A stretch of DNA of 64,000 nt from Austwickia sp. (GCA_016699675.1 CP064985.1:3286001-3350000), one strand, 5' to 3'. Numbered from the stretch's first letter, positions 10,608 to 19,529 are shown. Numbers and translations are program-made. The notes: generated from the letters alone by a model not told the origin.

Positions 10608-10652
10608 TCTACAGAAAGACGTGTGGTGGTCCTGTTCGGCGGCGGGCGGTGC

Positions 10653-10934
10653 TTAGTGTGAAGCCGGGGAGGTTGCTGCGCCCCGCGTTTGTCCGAGGTT
10701 CATGGTGACCCGTTCGCGGTCGCGGACGGGGTCCGGTCTGACGAGCACGTCGCCCGTGTCTTCGCTCACCACTGGCCCGACGCACCGAATCTGGGTGACA
10801 TCGCTACCATCGATTGGGATGACGTGCACACGGTCGACGTGCTCTGCGGCGGGGTCCCACGCCAAGACGTATCGACCGTTGGCACGCGGGACGGACTCGC
10901 CCCGGGCACCCCCATGCGGGCTCTCGTCACCCAT
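10653..10934 (-). CDS. Hypothetical protein upstream of the relaxase
   Basis: A small reading frame of 93 aa from ATG 10934 (MGDESPHGGARG); a frame extension to 10976 is possible. It is rich in Val, Asp and Arg, with no membrane helix, Cys pair or recognisable DNA-binding motif. It is preferred over the opposite-strand frames at 10689-10991 because it lies in line with the relaxase and the genes to its right, as expected for an ICE operon. A relaxosome accessory role is possible but unsupported. Confidence 0.4.
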   Translation of the reverse strand: MGDESPHGGARGESVPRANGRYVLAWDPAAEHVDRVHVIPIDGSDVTQIRCVGPVVSEDTGDVLVRPDPVRDRERVTMNLGQTRGAATSPASH

Positions 10935-11007
10935 GACCGAAGCGATCGACACGCTGCAGCCGCTACGCCGCTCCAACCGAGTCTAGGATGACAATCCTGC
11001 TCGTGCG

Positions 11008-11517
11008 TCACCGGGCCGCGCCCGTCGCGGATGTCCGGCGTGCGGTATCGCGGTTGTCGATAGCTTTGTGAACTTCGTGGATCGCCGTGCGGATGGTGTT
11101 GCCGTAGGCATCCTCGGATAGCGCGAAGGCGTGCCGTTCGGCGTCCTGAATGTATTCATCGGCCGCGTCGAAAGAAGCTAGTCGGCGGAGGTCGTCGGCG
11201 ATGTTGAGGTGGAGGCTCGGATAGAACCCAGCGACGTGGAGGCTGGCGTGGTGCTGCTGCGCACGTTCGTCCGTGAGGGCGTGGGCGGCATCGAGGGCGC
11301 GTAGGTCCCAGATGAGCGCTTCTGCGGGATCGTCGTGAAGATCGGCTAGGTAGTGAGCAAGGGTGCAGCGGTGCAACGGGTCACCGATGACACCAATCTG
11401 ATCCCAGATAGCGAGTAGATCGCGGCGGGCCGACGCGGGGTCCCCCGCGGATCCGAGAACTACGGCGTTGCCGATGGCCTCCATTGTTGGATCGGGAGCG
11501 GTTGAGGTCTCGGTCAT
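11008..11517 (-). CDS. Alpha-helical TPR-like hypothetical protein
   Basis: A 169-aa protein from ATG 11517, preceded by AAGGACGG; ATG 11541 in the same frame is an alternative. Repeated helical segments rich in Ala, Leu and Asp (ALIWDLRALDAAHALTDERA, DEYIQDAERHAFALSEDAY) resemble tetratricopeptide-type helices as found in bacterial regulators, but no DNA-binding part is present. It lies about 50 bases downstream of the ABC permease on the same strand and is probably the last gene of that operon. The function is unknown. Confidence 0.65.
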   Translation of the reverse strand: MTETSTAPDPTMEAIGNAVVLGSAGDPASARRDLLAIWDQIGVIGDPLHRCTLAHYLADLHDDPAEALIWDLRALDAAHALTDERAQQHHASLHVAGFYPSLHLNIADDLRRLASFDAADEYIQDAERHAFALSEDAYGNTIRTAIHEVHKAIDNRDTARRTSATGAAR

Positions 11518-11570
11518 CAGATTCGATCCGTCCTTGTTCATCTCGGGTAGCGAGTGATGTCGAGGGAGCG

Positions 11571-12314
11571 TTATCGCCAGCGGAAGACCTTCGCTGAAAT
11601 GATCGCACACGCGATGAGCCACGCGACCATCACAAGGAACGCCGTGCCCTCGACGGCCCCTCCGTACCATGCGGCTGTGAGCTGTTGTGTCATCGCTCCG
11701 AGGGGTGTGAAGCCGACGGCGTCCCGGACGGGATCGGACATCATCGGACCGGGTGTCCAGACGCCGGCGGTGAAGAGCGATGCCATGAAGACGAGAAGCC
11801 CGATGCCGTATGCCGCTTGCGCGCTGGGTGCGACGGCGGCGATCAAGGAGCCTAGGGCCATCATGGTCGGCGCACCGAGACCGAGGATCGCGATCACGAG
11901 GGGAATGTTGCGCGGAGCCGCTGCGCCGAAGGTGACGCCGGCGAGCACGACCGTGAGCGTGGTCGCTGCCGCGAACGAGAGCCCGCTGATGATCCACTGG
12001 GCGAACAGGACGCGGGCTGGGCCGACCGGCGTGACGTCGAGCCGCCGCAGCACTCCGCTCTCCCGGTATGCGCCGATCGTCGATGGGTAGTTCGTCACGG
12101 CGACGCTCGTCAGCGCGATCGCGATGGCGACGGGCAGGAACAGGTCGATCACTCGTAGACCGGATTCGCCCGCGATGGGTTCCCGCGTTCCCGGGATCAC
12201 GTATGCCTGCAACAGCAGGAGCCCGGCCGGCAGGAGGAGCGCCATGAACATGCTTGTGGGGTTGCGGACGAACAGCCGGGTCTCGGTCTTCGTCAACGCT
12301 GTCAGGGCCTTCAC
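11571..12314 (-). CDS. ABC-2 type transporter permease
   Basis: A 247-aa polytopic membrane protein with about six hydrophobic segments, starting LTKTETRLFVRNPTSMFMAL, the usual cytoplasmic opening of ABC-2 permeases. The conserved segment RESGVLRRLDVTPVGPARVL after the second helix is typical of drug/peptide/lipid exporters of this class. Its start overlaps the stop of the ATPase gene by 4 bases (12311-12314), so the two are translated together. The substrate is unknown. Confidence 0.9.
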   Translation of the reverse strand: MKALTALTKTETRLFVRNPTSMFMALLLPAGLLLLQAYVIPGTREPIAGESGLRVIDLFLPVAIAIALTSVAVTNYPSTIGAYRESGVLRRLDVTPVGPARVLFAQWIISGLSFAAATTLTVVLAGVTFGAAAPRNIPLVIAILGLGAPTMMALGSLIAAVAPSAQAAYGIGLLVFMASLFTAGVWTPGPMMSDPVRDAVGFTPLGAMTQQLTAAWYGGAVEGTAFLVMVAWLIACAIISAKVFRWR

Positions 12315-13084
12315 CGGTTCGTTCCTTCCTGCTGGCGCGCGTCGTTCAGGAACGCGACGTAGGCATCCTCAAGCGCCCAGCGGGACGGCGACGGGGCTGG
12401 GTACCGGCGCACGAGTTCGTCAGATGTGCCGACAAATCGTGTCCGGCCGTCGGCGATGATCGTAAAGCGGTCGCAGAGACGGTCGATCTCATCGAGGTCG
12501 TGAGACACGAGGATGAAAGTGATCCCCTGGTCCTTGAAGTCTTCGACGAGTCTCCAGACTTCGCGTCTTCCTTCGGGGTCGACGCCCGTGGTCAACTCAT
12601 CAAGGACGACGATGTCCGGCGTGCCGATCAACGCGAGCGCGATGGACAGGCGTTGCTTCTGCCCGCCGGAGAGCTTGCCGAACGGGCGATTGCGATGGGG
12701 AGCAAGACCGACGGCGTCCATGAGATCCGCCACGGGTGCGGGAGATGCGTAGAACGACGCGTAGAGGTCCAGTGCCTCTTTGACCCGAAGGTTGGCAGGC
12801 AGGGCCGACGCCTGCATTTGATATCCGACCCGTTCGCGAACAACGTGGCGGTCCTGCAAAGGATTGACGCCGAGCACGGTGATGTCACCGCTGTCGGGCT
12901 TCAGCGCACCGGTGATGCACTCCACCGTCGTGGTCTTGCCCGCACCGTTGGGGCCAAGGACGCCGAATATCTCACCTCTCTCCACCGAGAAGCTGACGTC
13001 GTCGATCGCCCGTGAGCCTTTGAAGTGCTTGCGTAGTCCGCGTACCTCAATGGCTGGGCTTTGCTGGACTATCTGGCTCATCAT
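12311..13084 (-). CDS. ABC transporter ATP-binding protein
   Basis: A 257-aa protein from ATG 13084 (MMSQIVQQSPAIEVRGL). Visible motifs are Walker A GPNGAGKTT, a YQMQ-type Q-loop, signature LSGGQKQRL, Walker B IVVLDELTTGVDP and switch histidine LVSHD. It powers the permease encoded next (4-base overlap). The start overlaps the stop of the 34-aa peptide gene (ATGA). The Walker B region reads DELTTG where DEPTTG is usual, a substitution found in some ABC-2 exporters. Confidence 0.92.
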   Translation of the reverse strand: MMSQIVQQSPAIEVRGLRKHFKGSRAIDDVSFSVERGEIFGVLGPNGAGKTTTVECITGALKPDSGDITVLGVNPLQDRHVVRERVGYQMQASALPANLRVKEALDLYASFYASPAPVADLMDAVGLAPHRNRPFGKLSGGQKQRLSIALALIGTPDIVVLDELTTGVDPEGRREVWRLVEDFKDQGITFILVSHDLDEIDRLCDRFTIIADGRTRFVGTSDELVRRYPAPSPSRWALEDAYVAFLNDARQQEGTNR

Positions 13085-13185
13085 GCGTCGCCGAACGTCT
13101 CGGTTTGTGCGCGACGGCTGAGTGCCAGCGCCTCGGCTCTGGCTGTCTCGCGGTAGTCCGAACAGCGGTCCAGGTTGGGAATCAT
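13081..13185 (-). CDS. 34-aa peptide in the ABC exporter operon
   Basis: MIPNLDRCSDYRETAR... ending QTETFGDA: 34 aa, one Cys (residue 8), charged and without a membrane helix. Its ATG overlaps the stop of the membrane-protein gene (ATGA) and its TGA overlaps the ABC ATPase start (ATGA). Double translational coupling argues that it is a real gene. It could be a small regulator or a precursor peptide exported by the ABC system; no known family is recognised. Confidence 0.6.
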   Translation of the reverse strand: MIPNLDRCSDYRETARAEALALSRRAQTETFGDA

Positions 13186-13484
13186 GGATTCTCCGTAGTG
13201 GCCCGTTCGCGTTTCTGGGAGAAGGCGAAAACCCACCAGAGCGCTTGCGCCAGCAGAAGGGTCCCGGCTCCGAGTAGGGCAACCCAAACCAGTTGCTGGT
13301 ACCAGTGGGTACCAATTCCCATCAGGGCGGCAGTGAGACACGAGACGGCCACTGCTCCCATCATGACGACCTTCGGAAGTGCTTTCCGACGAGTAGTCGT
13401 TCGCGTAGCGAGGATTGCGAGTTCGATTCCTTGGACCAGTACGACGGCGACAGCAGCGCCGATCGCATATGCGATGACGGCTAG

Positions 13485-15136
13485 CCCGGATCGTTCACGA
13501 GACTCGGGTGTGATCGGCGCGTGGAAGCACGGAAGTGCCTGTCCAGCAAGGGAAACTTGGGTTTGCGACGACTCAAGATCTCCGAACCGGAAGGCACTCC
13601 GTAGGTGAAGCGTACTTCGTGGTCTACCGGCTTGTCCGTGACCTCCGATGGTGTCGGCGTGGTGGCCCATGCGGGCAGCGTCGCCACCCGCCTTCTGGCC
13701 GACCGGGTCGGCCTCACGTCCGAGTTGTCCAAGGTGATGGTCCGCCGCAACTTCGTCCCCGGTCACGACCGCGGCAGGGTGCTGACCGACGTCGCGGTGA
13801 TGCTCGCCGACGGCGGGGAGGCGATCGCCGACATCGACGTGCTGCGCCACCAGTCCAGCGTGCTGGGCCGTGTCGCGTCGGCGCCGACGGTGTGGCGGGC
13901 ACTGGACGAGGTCACACCTGGCCGGTTGAAGAGGATCCAGAACGCGCGGGCGCGGGTCCGCCGCCAGGTCTGGTCCCAGCTGCCTGACGGCGTCCCGGCG
14001 AGCAAGGTCGCCGGGACCGATCTTGACGATCTGATCGTGCTCGACACCGACGCGACCATCGTGATCAGCCACAGCGAGAAGGAGAACGCGGCGGCCACGT
14101 TCAAGCGGACCTTCGGGTTCCACCCACTCGGGGTGTGGTGCGACAACACGAGTGAGTTCCTCGCCGCCAAGCTCCGCGCTGGCAATGCCGGCTCGAACAC
14201 CGCCGCCGACCACATCGAGGTCCTCACCGACGCGATCGCGCAGATCCCCGGCACGCACCGCAAGAAGCTGCTCATCCGCTCCGACGGCGCGGGCGCATCG
14301 CACAAGCTGCTGGACTGGCTTACCGAGCAGAACCGGGTCCGTGGCCGCAGCGTGGAGTACAGCGTGGGTTTCGCGGTCACCGAGAAGATCCGCGACGCCA
14401 TCGACCTGGTCCCGAAGAAGGTCTGGACCCCGGCACTCGACGCCGACGGTGGGATCCGCGAAGGAGGTGACGTCGCCGAGCTCACCGGGCTCTTGGACCT
14501 GAGCAGCTGGCCGACCGGAATGCGCGTCATCGTGCGCCGCGAACGACCCCATCCCGGCGCCCAACTGTCGCTGTTCGAGGAACGTGACGGCTGGCGCTAC
14601 CAAGCCTTCGTCACCAACACCACGACCGGACAACTGGCTTTCCTCGAGGCCCGGCATCGGGCGCACGCTCGGGTCGAGGACCGGATCCGGCACGCCAAGG
14701 ACTCGGGGCTGGGGCGGTTCCCGTCGCGGGAGTTCGAGATCAACCGGGTGTGGCTGATGCTGGTGCAGATCGCTGCCGACCTGACCGCATGGACCCGGCT
14801 CCTCGCACTGACCGGAGACGCGAAGTCGCTGGCGGCGTGTGAGCCGAAAGCGCTGCGCTACCGCTTCCTTCACGTCCCAGCCCGGCTGACTCACAGCGCC
14901 CGCCGACGACGCTTGCGGATACCCGAGTCGTGGCCATGGGCGGCGCGATCGTCGCGGTCTTCGCGAACATCGCCGCCATCCCCCAACCAGCCTGACTCGA
15001 CCCGTCCACCCACGACATCACCACCCGGAGAACCGCAGCCCGGCAGCGCCAGCCGGCCCAACGTCGTACCCGCGCACCGTCATCGACTCACCCCACGCAG
15101 CGATGCCGTCGTCGGCACCGTCATGAAAGACCGGGG
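13485..15136 (+). mobile_element. IS1380-family insertion sequence, copy C
   Basis: 1652 bp between CTAG copies at 13481-13484 and 15137-15140. The ends are CCCGGATCGTTCACGAG at the left and, on the other strand, CCCCGGTCTTTCATGAC at the right. Almost identical to copy D, which stands in the same orientation 280 bases further on. It is a different element type from copies A and B but has the same target, CTAG. Confidence 0.92.
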
Positions 15137-15140
15137 CTAG
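13605..15140 (+). CDS. IS1380-family transposase with frameshifted C-terminus (copy C)
   Basis: GTG start (KRTSWSTGLSVTSDG). It is identical to the copy D transposase for about 445 residues, including LDTDATIVISHSEKENAA, LIRSDGAGA and VEDRIRHAK, which carry the presumed DDE residues. A one-base deletion at about 14944 (GGCGGCGCG against GGCGGCCGCG in copy D) changes the last residues and extends the frame to 511 codons. The stop codon is the TAG of the CTAG target duplication. The core catalytic domain is complete, so activity cannot be excluded. Confidence 0.7.
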   Translation: MKRTSWSTGLSVTSDGVGVVAHAGSVATRLLADRVGLTSELSKVMVRRNFVPGHDRGRVLTDVAVMLADGGEAIADIDVLRHQSSVLGRVASAPTVWRALDEVTPGRLKRIQNARARVRRQVWSQLPDGVPASKVAGTDLDDLIVLDTDATIVISHSEKENAAATFKRTFGFHPLGVWCDNTSEFLAAKLRAGNAGSNTAADHIEVLTDAIAQIPGTHRKKLLIRSDGAGASHKLLDWLTEQNRVRGRSVEYSVGFAVTEKIRDAIDLVPKKVWTPALDADGGIREGGDVAELTGLLDLSSWPTGMRVIVRRERPHPGAQLSLFEERDGWRYQAFVTNTTTGQLAFLEARHRAHARVEDRIRHAKDSGLGRFPSREFEINRVWLMLVQIAADLTAWTRLLALTGDAKSLAACEPKALRYRFLHVPARLTHSARRRRLRIPESWPWAARSSRSSRTSPPSPNQPDSTRPPTTSPPGEPQPGSASRPNVVPAHRHRLTPRSDAVVGTVMKDRG

Positions 15141-15416
15141 GGGGACCGCGTTGGCTTGAGCGGCGAGGACCAGCGCGAGAGTCGCGATCACGAGTGCGAC
15201 TCCATCGATGCAGGCGGCACCCAGACTCCAGCTAGTGATGCCGGTATCGAGCTGCCGCTTTCGGGGTATGAAGTCCCAGGCTCGAGCTGTGTACCAGCGC
15301 CCTGCCATGAAGCCGATGGCAAAGGACGTCGCCGGCGCGAGGATGGTCGCGAGCAGACTCCCGCTGAAAAGCCAGACCACCGCCCCGAGGGCCACTGCAA
15401 CTGGGACGGTCCCTAG

Positions 15417-17069
15417 CCCGGATCGTTCACGAGACTCGGGTGTGATCGGCGCGTAGAAGCACGGAAGTGCCTGTCCAGCAAGGGAAACTTGGGTTTGCGA
15501 CGACTCAAGATCTCCGAACCGGAAGGCACTCCGTAGGTGAAGCGTACTTCGTGGTCTACCGGCTTGTCCGTGACCTCCGATGGTGTCGGCGTGGTGGCCC
15601 ATGCGGGCAGCGTCGCCACCCGCCTTCTGGCCGACCGGGTCGGCCTCACGTCCGAGTTGTCCAAGGTGATGGTCCGCCGCAACTTCGTCCCCGGTCACGA
15701 CCGCGGCAGGGTGCTGACCGACGTCGCGGTGATGCTCGCCGACGGCGGGGAGGCGATCGCCGACATCGACGTGCTGCGCCACCAGTCCAGCGTGCTGGGC
15801 CGTGTCGCGTCGGCGCCGACGGTGTGGCGGGCACTGGACGAGGTCACACCTGGCCGGTTGAAGAGGATCCAGAACGCGCGGGCGCGGGTCCGCCGCCAGG
15901 TCTGGTCCCAGCTGCCTGACGGCGTCCCGGCGAGCAAGGTCGCCGGGACCGATCTTGACGATCTGATCGTGCTCGACACCGACGCGACCATCGTGATCAG
16001 CCACAGCGAGAAGGAGAACGCGGCGGCCACGTTCAAGCGGACCTTCGGGTTCCACCCACTCGGGGTGTGGTGCGACAACACGAGTGAGTTCCTCGCCGCC
16101 AAGCTCCGCGCTGGCAATGCCGGCTCGAACACCGCCGCCGACCACATCGAGGTCCTCACCGACGCGATCGCGCAGATCCCCGGCACGCACCGCAAGAAGC
16201 TGCTCATCCGCTCCGACGGCGCGGGCGCATCGCACAAGCTGCTGGACTGGCTTACCGAGCAGAACCGGGTCCGTGGCCGCAGCGTGGAGTACAGCGTGGG
16301 TTTCGCGGTCACCGAGAAGATCCGCGACGCCATCGACCTGGTCCCGAAGAAGGTCTGGACCCCGGCACTCGACGCCGACGGTGGGATCCGCGAAGGAGGT
16401 GACGTCGCCGAGCTCACCGGGCTCTTGGACCTGAGCAGCTGGCCGACCGGAATGCGCGTCATCGTGCGCCGCGAACGACCCCATCCCGGCGCCCAACTGT
16501 CGCTGTTCGAGGAACGTGACGGCTGGCGCTACCAAGCCTTCGTCACCAACACCACGACCGGACAACTGGCTTTCCTCGAGGCCCGGCATCGGGCGCACGC
16601 TCGGGTCGAGGACCGGATCCGGCACGCCAAGGACTCGGGGCTGGGGCGGTTCCCGTCGCGGGAGTTCGAGATCAACCGGGTGTGGCTGATGCTGGTGCAG
16701 ATCGCTGCCGACCTGACCGCATGGACCCGGCTCCTCGCACTGACCGGAGACGCGAAGTCGCTGGCGGCGTGTGAGCCGAAAGCGCTGCGCTACCGCTTCC
16801 TTCACGTCCCAGCCCGGCTGACTCACAGCGCCCGCCGACGACGCTTGCGGATACCCGAGTCGTGGCCATGGGCGGCCGCGATCGTCGCAGTCTTCGCCAA
16901 CATCGCCGCGATCCCACAACCCGCCTGACCCCCCCCGTCCGCCCACGACATCACGACCCGGAGAACCGCAGCCCGGCAGCGCCAGCCGGCCCAACGTCGT
17001 ACCCGCGCACCGTCATCGACTCACCCCACGCAGCGATGCCGTCGTCGGCACCGTCATGAAAGACCGGGG
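15417..17069 (+). mobile_element. IS1380-family insertion sequence, copy D
   Basis: 1653 bp between CTAG at 15413-15416 and CTAG at 17070-17073. The right-hand CTAG is shared with copy B, which starts at 17074, so the two elements stand back to back in one target. The ends match those of copy C. Confidence 0.92.
15537..16928 (+). CDS. IS1380-family transposase, intact (copy D)
   Basis: 463 aa from GTG. Acidic motifs in order are LDTDATIVISHSEKENAA (D about 145), LIRSDGAGA and VEDRIRHAKDSGL, as expected for an IS1380-type DDE transposase, and the C-terminus WPWAAAIVAVFANIAA is complete. It is the only one of four IS1380-type transposases here with a fully normal frame and may be able to move related copies in trans. 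Confidence 0.93.
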   Translation: MKRTSWSTGLSVTSDGVGVVAHAGSVATRLLADRVGLTSELSKVMVRRNFVPGHDRGRVLTDVAVMLADGGEAIADIDVLRHQSSVLGRVASAPTVWRALDEVTPGRLKRIQNARARVRRQVWSQLPDGVPASKVAGTDLDDLIVLDTDATIVISHSEKENAAATFKRTFGFHPLGVWCDNTSEFLAAKLRAGNAGSNTAADHIEVLTDAIAQIPGTHRKKLLIRSDGAGASHKLLDWLTEQNRVRGRSVEYSVGFAVTEKIRDAIDLVPKKVWTPALDADGGIREGGDVAELTGLLDLSSWPTGMRVIVRRERPHPGAQLSLFEERDGWRYQAFVTNTTTGQLAFLEARHRAHARVEDRIRHAKDSGLGRFPSREFEINRVWLMLVQIAADLTAWTRLLALTGDAKSLAACEPKALRYRFLHVPARLTHSARRRRLRIPESWPWAAAIVAVFANIAAIPQPA

Positions 17070-17073
17070 CTAG

Positions 17074-18762
17074 CCCGGATGTTGCATGGGGGCTTGCTGG
17101 TGGGGGCCGGGCCGTCGTTGACGCCTCGGTGGGGCTGATTCTGGCCGGTGGGTATGACAATGTCCCGGGGCGGCGCTTCCGGTGGGCGTCGTCTTCCACG
17201 GACGAGGGCTGTGTTGCGGGTTGTCGGGGGGGGGGTGGTGGCGTTGCTCAGGGCGGGGCCAGGATCGCGAGGCGGTCCCATCCGGTGGTGAAGAGTCCCG
17301 CCCAGGGCGCCGTGACCTTGACGTGGAGCAGGCGTTGCCTACCGGTGTGGGCCAGGGTGGCTGCGATGGTGAAGAGCCGCAGCCGTAGCGTCTTGGGTTC
17401 CCAGCGGCGGGCCTGGTGCTCGGGGTAGGCCAGCATGCCCATCCACGCGATCAGGTCGTTCGCGAGTTGCACGATCAGGAGCCAGATTCGGTTCTGGGCG
17501 AAGCCCTGCAGGGGCAGGTTGGTCAGGCCGGTGTCTTTGGCGATGCGGATCCGGTCTTCGCAGCGGGCCCGGCGCCGGTGGCGTAGTTCCAGGTCGGCCA
17601 GTTGCCCACGGGTCGTGTTGGTGACGAAAGCGGTCAGCCGGTACCCCTCGACGTCGGTGAAGCGGAGTTGGGCGCCGGGGTGGGGTCGTTCGCGTCGGAC
17701 GATGACCCGCATCCCGGCCGGGTACCCCGTGAGGAGACCCTTAGCCGCGAGGAGGTCGGTGAGCTCGACGACGGCCGCGCCGTCCCGGACGTCGCCGTCG
17801 GCGTCGAGGGCGACCTGCCAGGCGGTCTCGGGGATCAGCGCGTACAGCTGGGGCGTGCTGGTGGGCAGGGTGTACCCGATGGAGTACGACAGGCCGCGCC
17901 GGTCCAGGAAGGTCAGGAACTCCCGGGTGCCACCGGCGCCGTCGGTGCGGATCAAGACTTTCTTGCCGGGCCGGGAGGGGTTGATCCCGGGCACCGCCGC
18001 CAGCGCCGTCTTGGTCACGGCGATGTGGTCAGCGGCCGTGTTCGACCCAGCGTTCCCCGCTCGCAGCAGCATGCCGAGCGGTTCGCCGGTGCCCGTCTTG
18101 CCGTGGTCGAGGAAGGCGCACAGCGGGTGGAAGCCGTAGCCATGTTTGAACGTGGCGGCGGCGTTCTCCCTTCTCGGAGTGGGCCGTGATCAGCGTCGCG
18201 TCAAGGTCGATGACCAGCGGATCGGTTGCTGAGGCTGCGTGGTTCGGGGCATGGGTTCCGGCCCGATGCCACACGTGGGCGCGGGCCGCGGTTCGGGCGC
18301 GGCCACGGCCTTCTCCACGGCGGTGACCTGCGAGGTCAGGGACGCGATCGTCCGGCTAATCGTCGCATCGGAAGCGACCGGCCCGTACAGGGCGGGCTCG
18401 ACTCGTAACAACGTCACGTCGCGGCAGGCGTCCCCACCCAGGGCCAGCGTGATCGCCAGATCGAGCAGCACCTTGGCCGGGTCATGCCGGGCCAGCGACT
18501 TACGCCACGGCGTCAGCGCCGCACTCAACGTCGCGGCCAGCCCCGACACTGTCGCAGTCTGGGCCAGCAGCGCCCCACCGGCCTGGGCAACCGCCGGAAC
18601 GGTGGCCGCGTCGACCTTGATTCTGGGGTAGATCCGGGTAGTGTGCTTCACCTGAAAGGTGCTCCCTTCGACCCGGCAATATCGACCTCAGCAATCGATA
18701 TTCTCCCAGGTCAAGAGCACCTTTCAGCGTTTACCGGCCACACTAACCATGAAATCTCCGGG
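17074..18762 (-). mobile_element. IS1380-family insertion sequence, copy B
   Basis: 1689 bp between the CTAG shared with copy D (17070-17073) and CTAG 18763-18766. Left end CCCGGATGTTGCATGGG as in copy A; right end on the other strand CCCGGAGATTTCATGGT. Opposite orientation to copies C and D. The region around 18310-18660 differs from copy A at many positions, although the rest is almost identical. Confidence 0.92.
17248..18651 (-). pseudogene. IS1380-family transposase, frameshifted (copy B)
   Basis: A 1404-base frame (467 codons) from GTG 18651 (KHTTRIYPRIK). A one-base loss at about 18296-18300 and a one-base gain in a C run at 18168-18170 put the intervening stretch out of frame, where it meets a stop at 18190. 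The C-terminal 274 residues downstream, with LIRTDGAGG and CEDRIRIAK, are open. Compared with copy A, each copy is broken at different places. Confidence 0.85.
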
Positions 18763-18879
18763 CTAGGCGCCTGAACCACCATCCGCGGACGTATAGGGAT
18801 CGCGCCTCCGCGATGTCAGCCGGATGCAGCAGTGCTTTCTCAGGCAGATCGGGAAGCTCCACTGCCTCATACATTTCGT

Positions 18880-19341
18880 TCATTCCGTCCTCCACGGGGA
18901 ATGGGCGACGTAGTCGCCATCAACTTCGGGCTTGGCGAGTTCGTAGACCTTCTGTCGAGCCACGCCGATCACGCTCGCGACGGTGACGGCGCTGAACTCG
19001 TCGAGTAGCGCCTCCACGCCGACAGACCGCACACTCGCGGCGCGCGCGACGAGATGGGACATGAGCGCGCTGACCTCCGCTGCCAGGAGTGCGACCGCTC
19101 GCGGGCCACCGAACTCGTCCGCCCACCGCTCATCGTGAAGTCTCGCTGCTGAGTAGAGGCGATCGCCCCCATCGCACAGATGTGACTCGACCTCGGACGG
19201 CCTGACCCCTGCGTCCCGAAATCGCTCGATGACCGTCTCGACGACATGCTGGCCCTCCTTCTGACGGTGAGCCAGCACGCGGACCCAGTCAGCATCGATG
19301 CCTGCATCTGCGGCTTTGTCACCCCTGGGGTTACTGATCAT
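18880..19341 (-). CDS. Predicted HTH protein heading the ABC exporter operon
   Basis: 153 aa from ATG 19341 (MISNPRGDKAADAG); a TTG start at 19377 in the same frame is less likely. The protein is helical, with a C-terminal segment AVTVASVIGVARQKVYELAK that reads like a helix-turn-helix (TxxxVAxxxGVxRQxVYxLA). It is coupled by ATGA to the interrupted membrane-protein gene. The position suggests that it regulates the operon; the ligand and family are unknown. Confidence 0.65.
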   Translation of the reverse strand: MISNPRGDKAADAGIDADWVRVLAHRQKEGQHVVETVIERFRDAGVRPSEVESHLCDGGDRLYSAARLHDERWADEFGGPRAVALLAAEVSALMSHLVARAASVRSVGVEALLDEFSAVTVASVIGVARQKVYELAKPEVDGDYVAHSPWRTE

Positions 19342-19497
19342 GATGCTCAGGCTTGCACAGTCCTTTCGATACGTCAACCCTGGGGTGACAGATCCTCAAC
19401 CGCCACGACGCACCACCTCTCGCTGCATCGGTCAAGGCTGTCTCGCCGCATGGGATCGCCCGCACGCTCTGGACGTACGGGATCTACTGTAGGATAC

Positions 19498-19513
19498 TTA
19501 ACGAGCTTGTTAA
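19498..19513. promoter_or_regulatory. Probable ArsR operator
   Basis: Near-palindrome TTAACGAGCTTGTTAA (5-bp perfect outer arms) just upstream of the arsR-like gene and overlapping the region downstream of a -10-like TAGGAT (19490-19495). The position fits autorepression by the ArsR-type protein. Confidence 0.55.
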
Positions 19514-19529
19514 ATGAGTGGAGGTGGAC

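Larger units (their letters stand above)
13182..18883 (-). pseudogene. Polytopic membrane protein of the ABC operon, broken by three IS insertions
   Basis: Three pieces of one gene: 18763-18883 (start MNEMYEAVELPDLPEK), 15137-15412 (middle) and 13182-13480 (end). Joining them over single CTAG copies gives 696 bases, an open 231-aa frame with no stop. The reconstructed protein has about six hydrophobic segments (for example VAVALGAVVWLFSGSLL and CIDGVALVIATLALVLAA). The ATG overlaps the stop of the upstream HTH gene (ATGA) and the end overlaps the 34-aa peptide gene. The insertions are copy C at one CTAG and copies D plus B in tandem at another. The encoded part is likely a partner of the ABC exporter or an immunity-like protein; the family is not recognised. 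Confidence 0.85.

Noticed and set aside
10689..10991. Plus-strand open frames of about 100 codons
   Set aside because: Lie against the direction of the relaxase cluster, overlap a better-placed minus-strand frame, and show no ribosome site or recognisable motif.
13485..17069. Composite transposon made of copies C and D
   Set aside because: The 276 bases between them are the middle part of the same membrane-protein gene in correct frame, and each IS has its own CTAG duplication; they are independent insertions.
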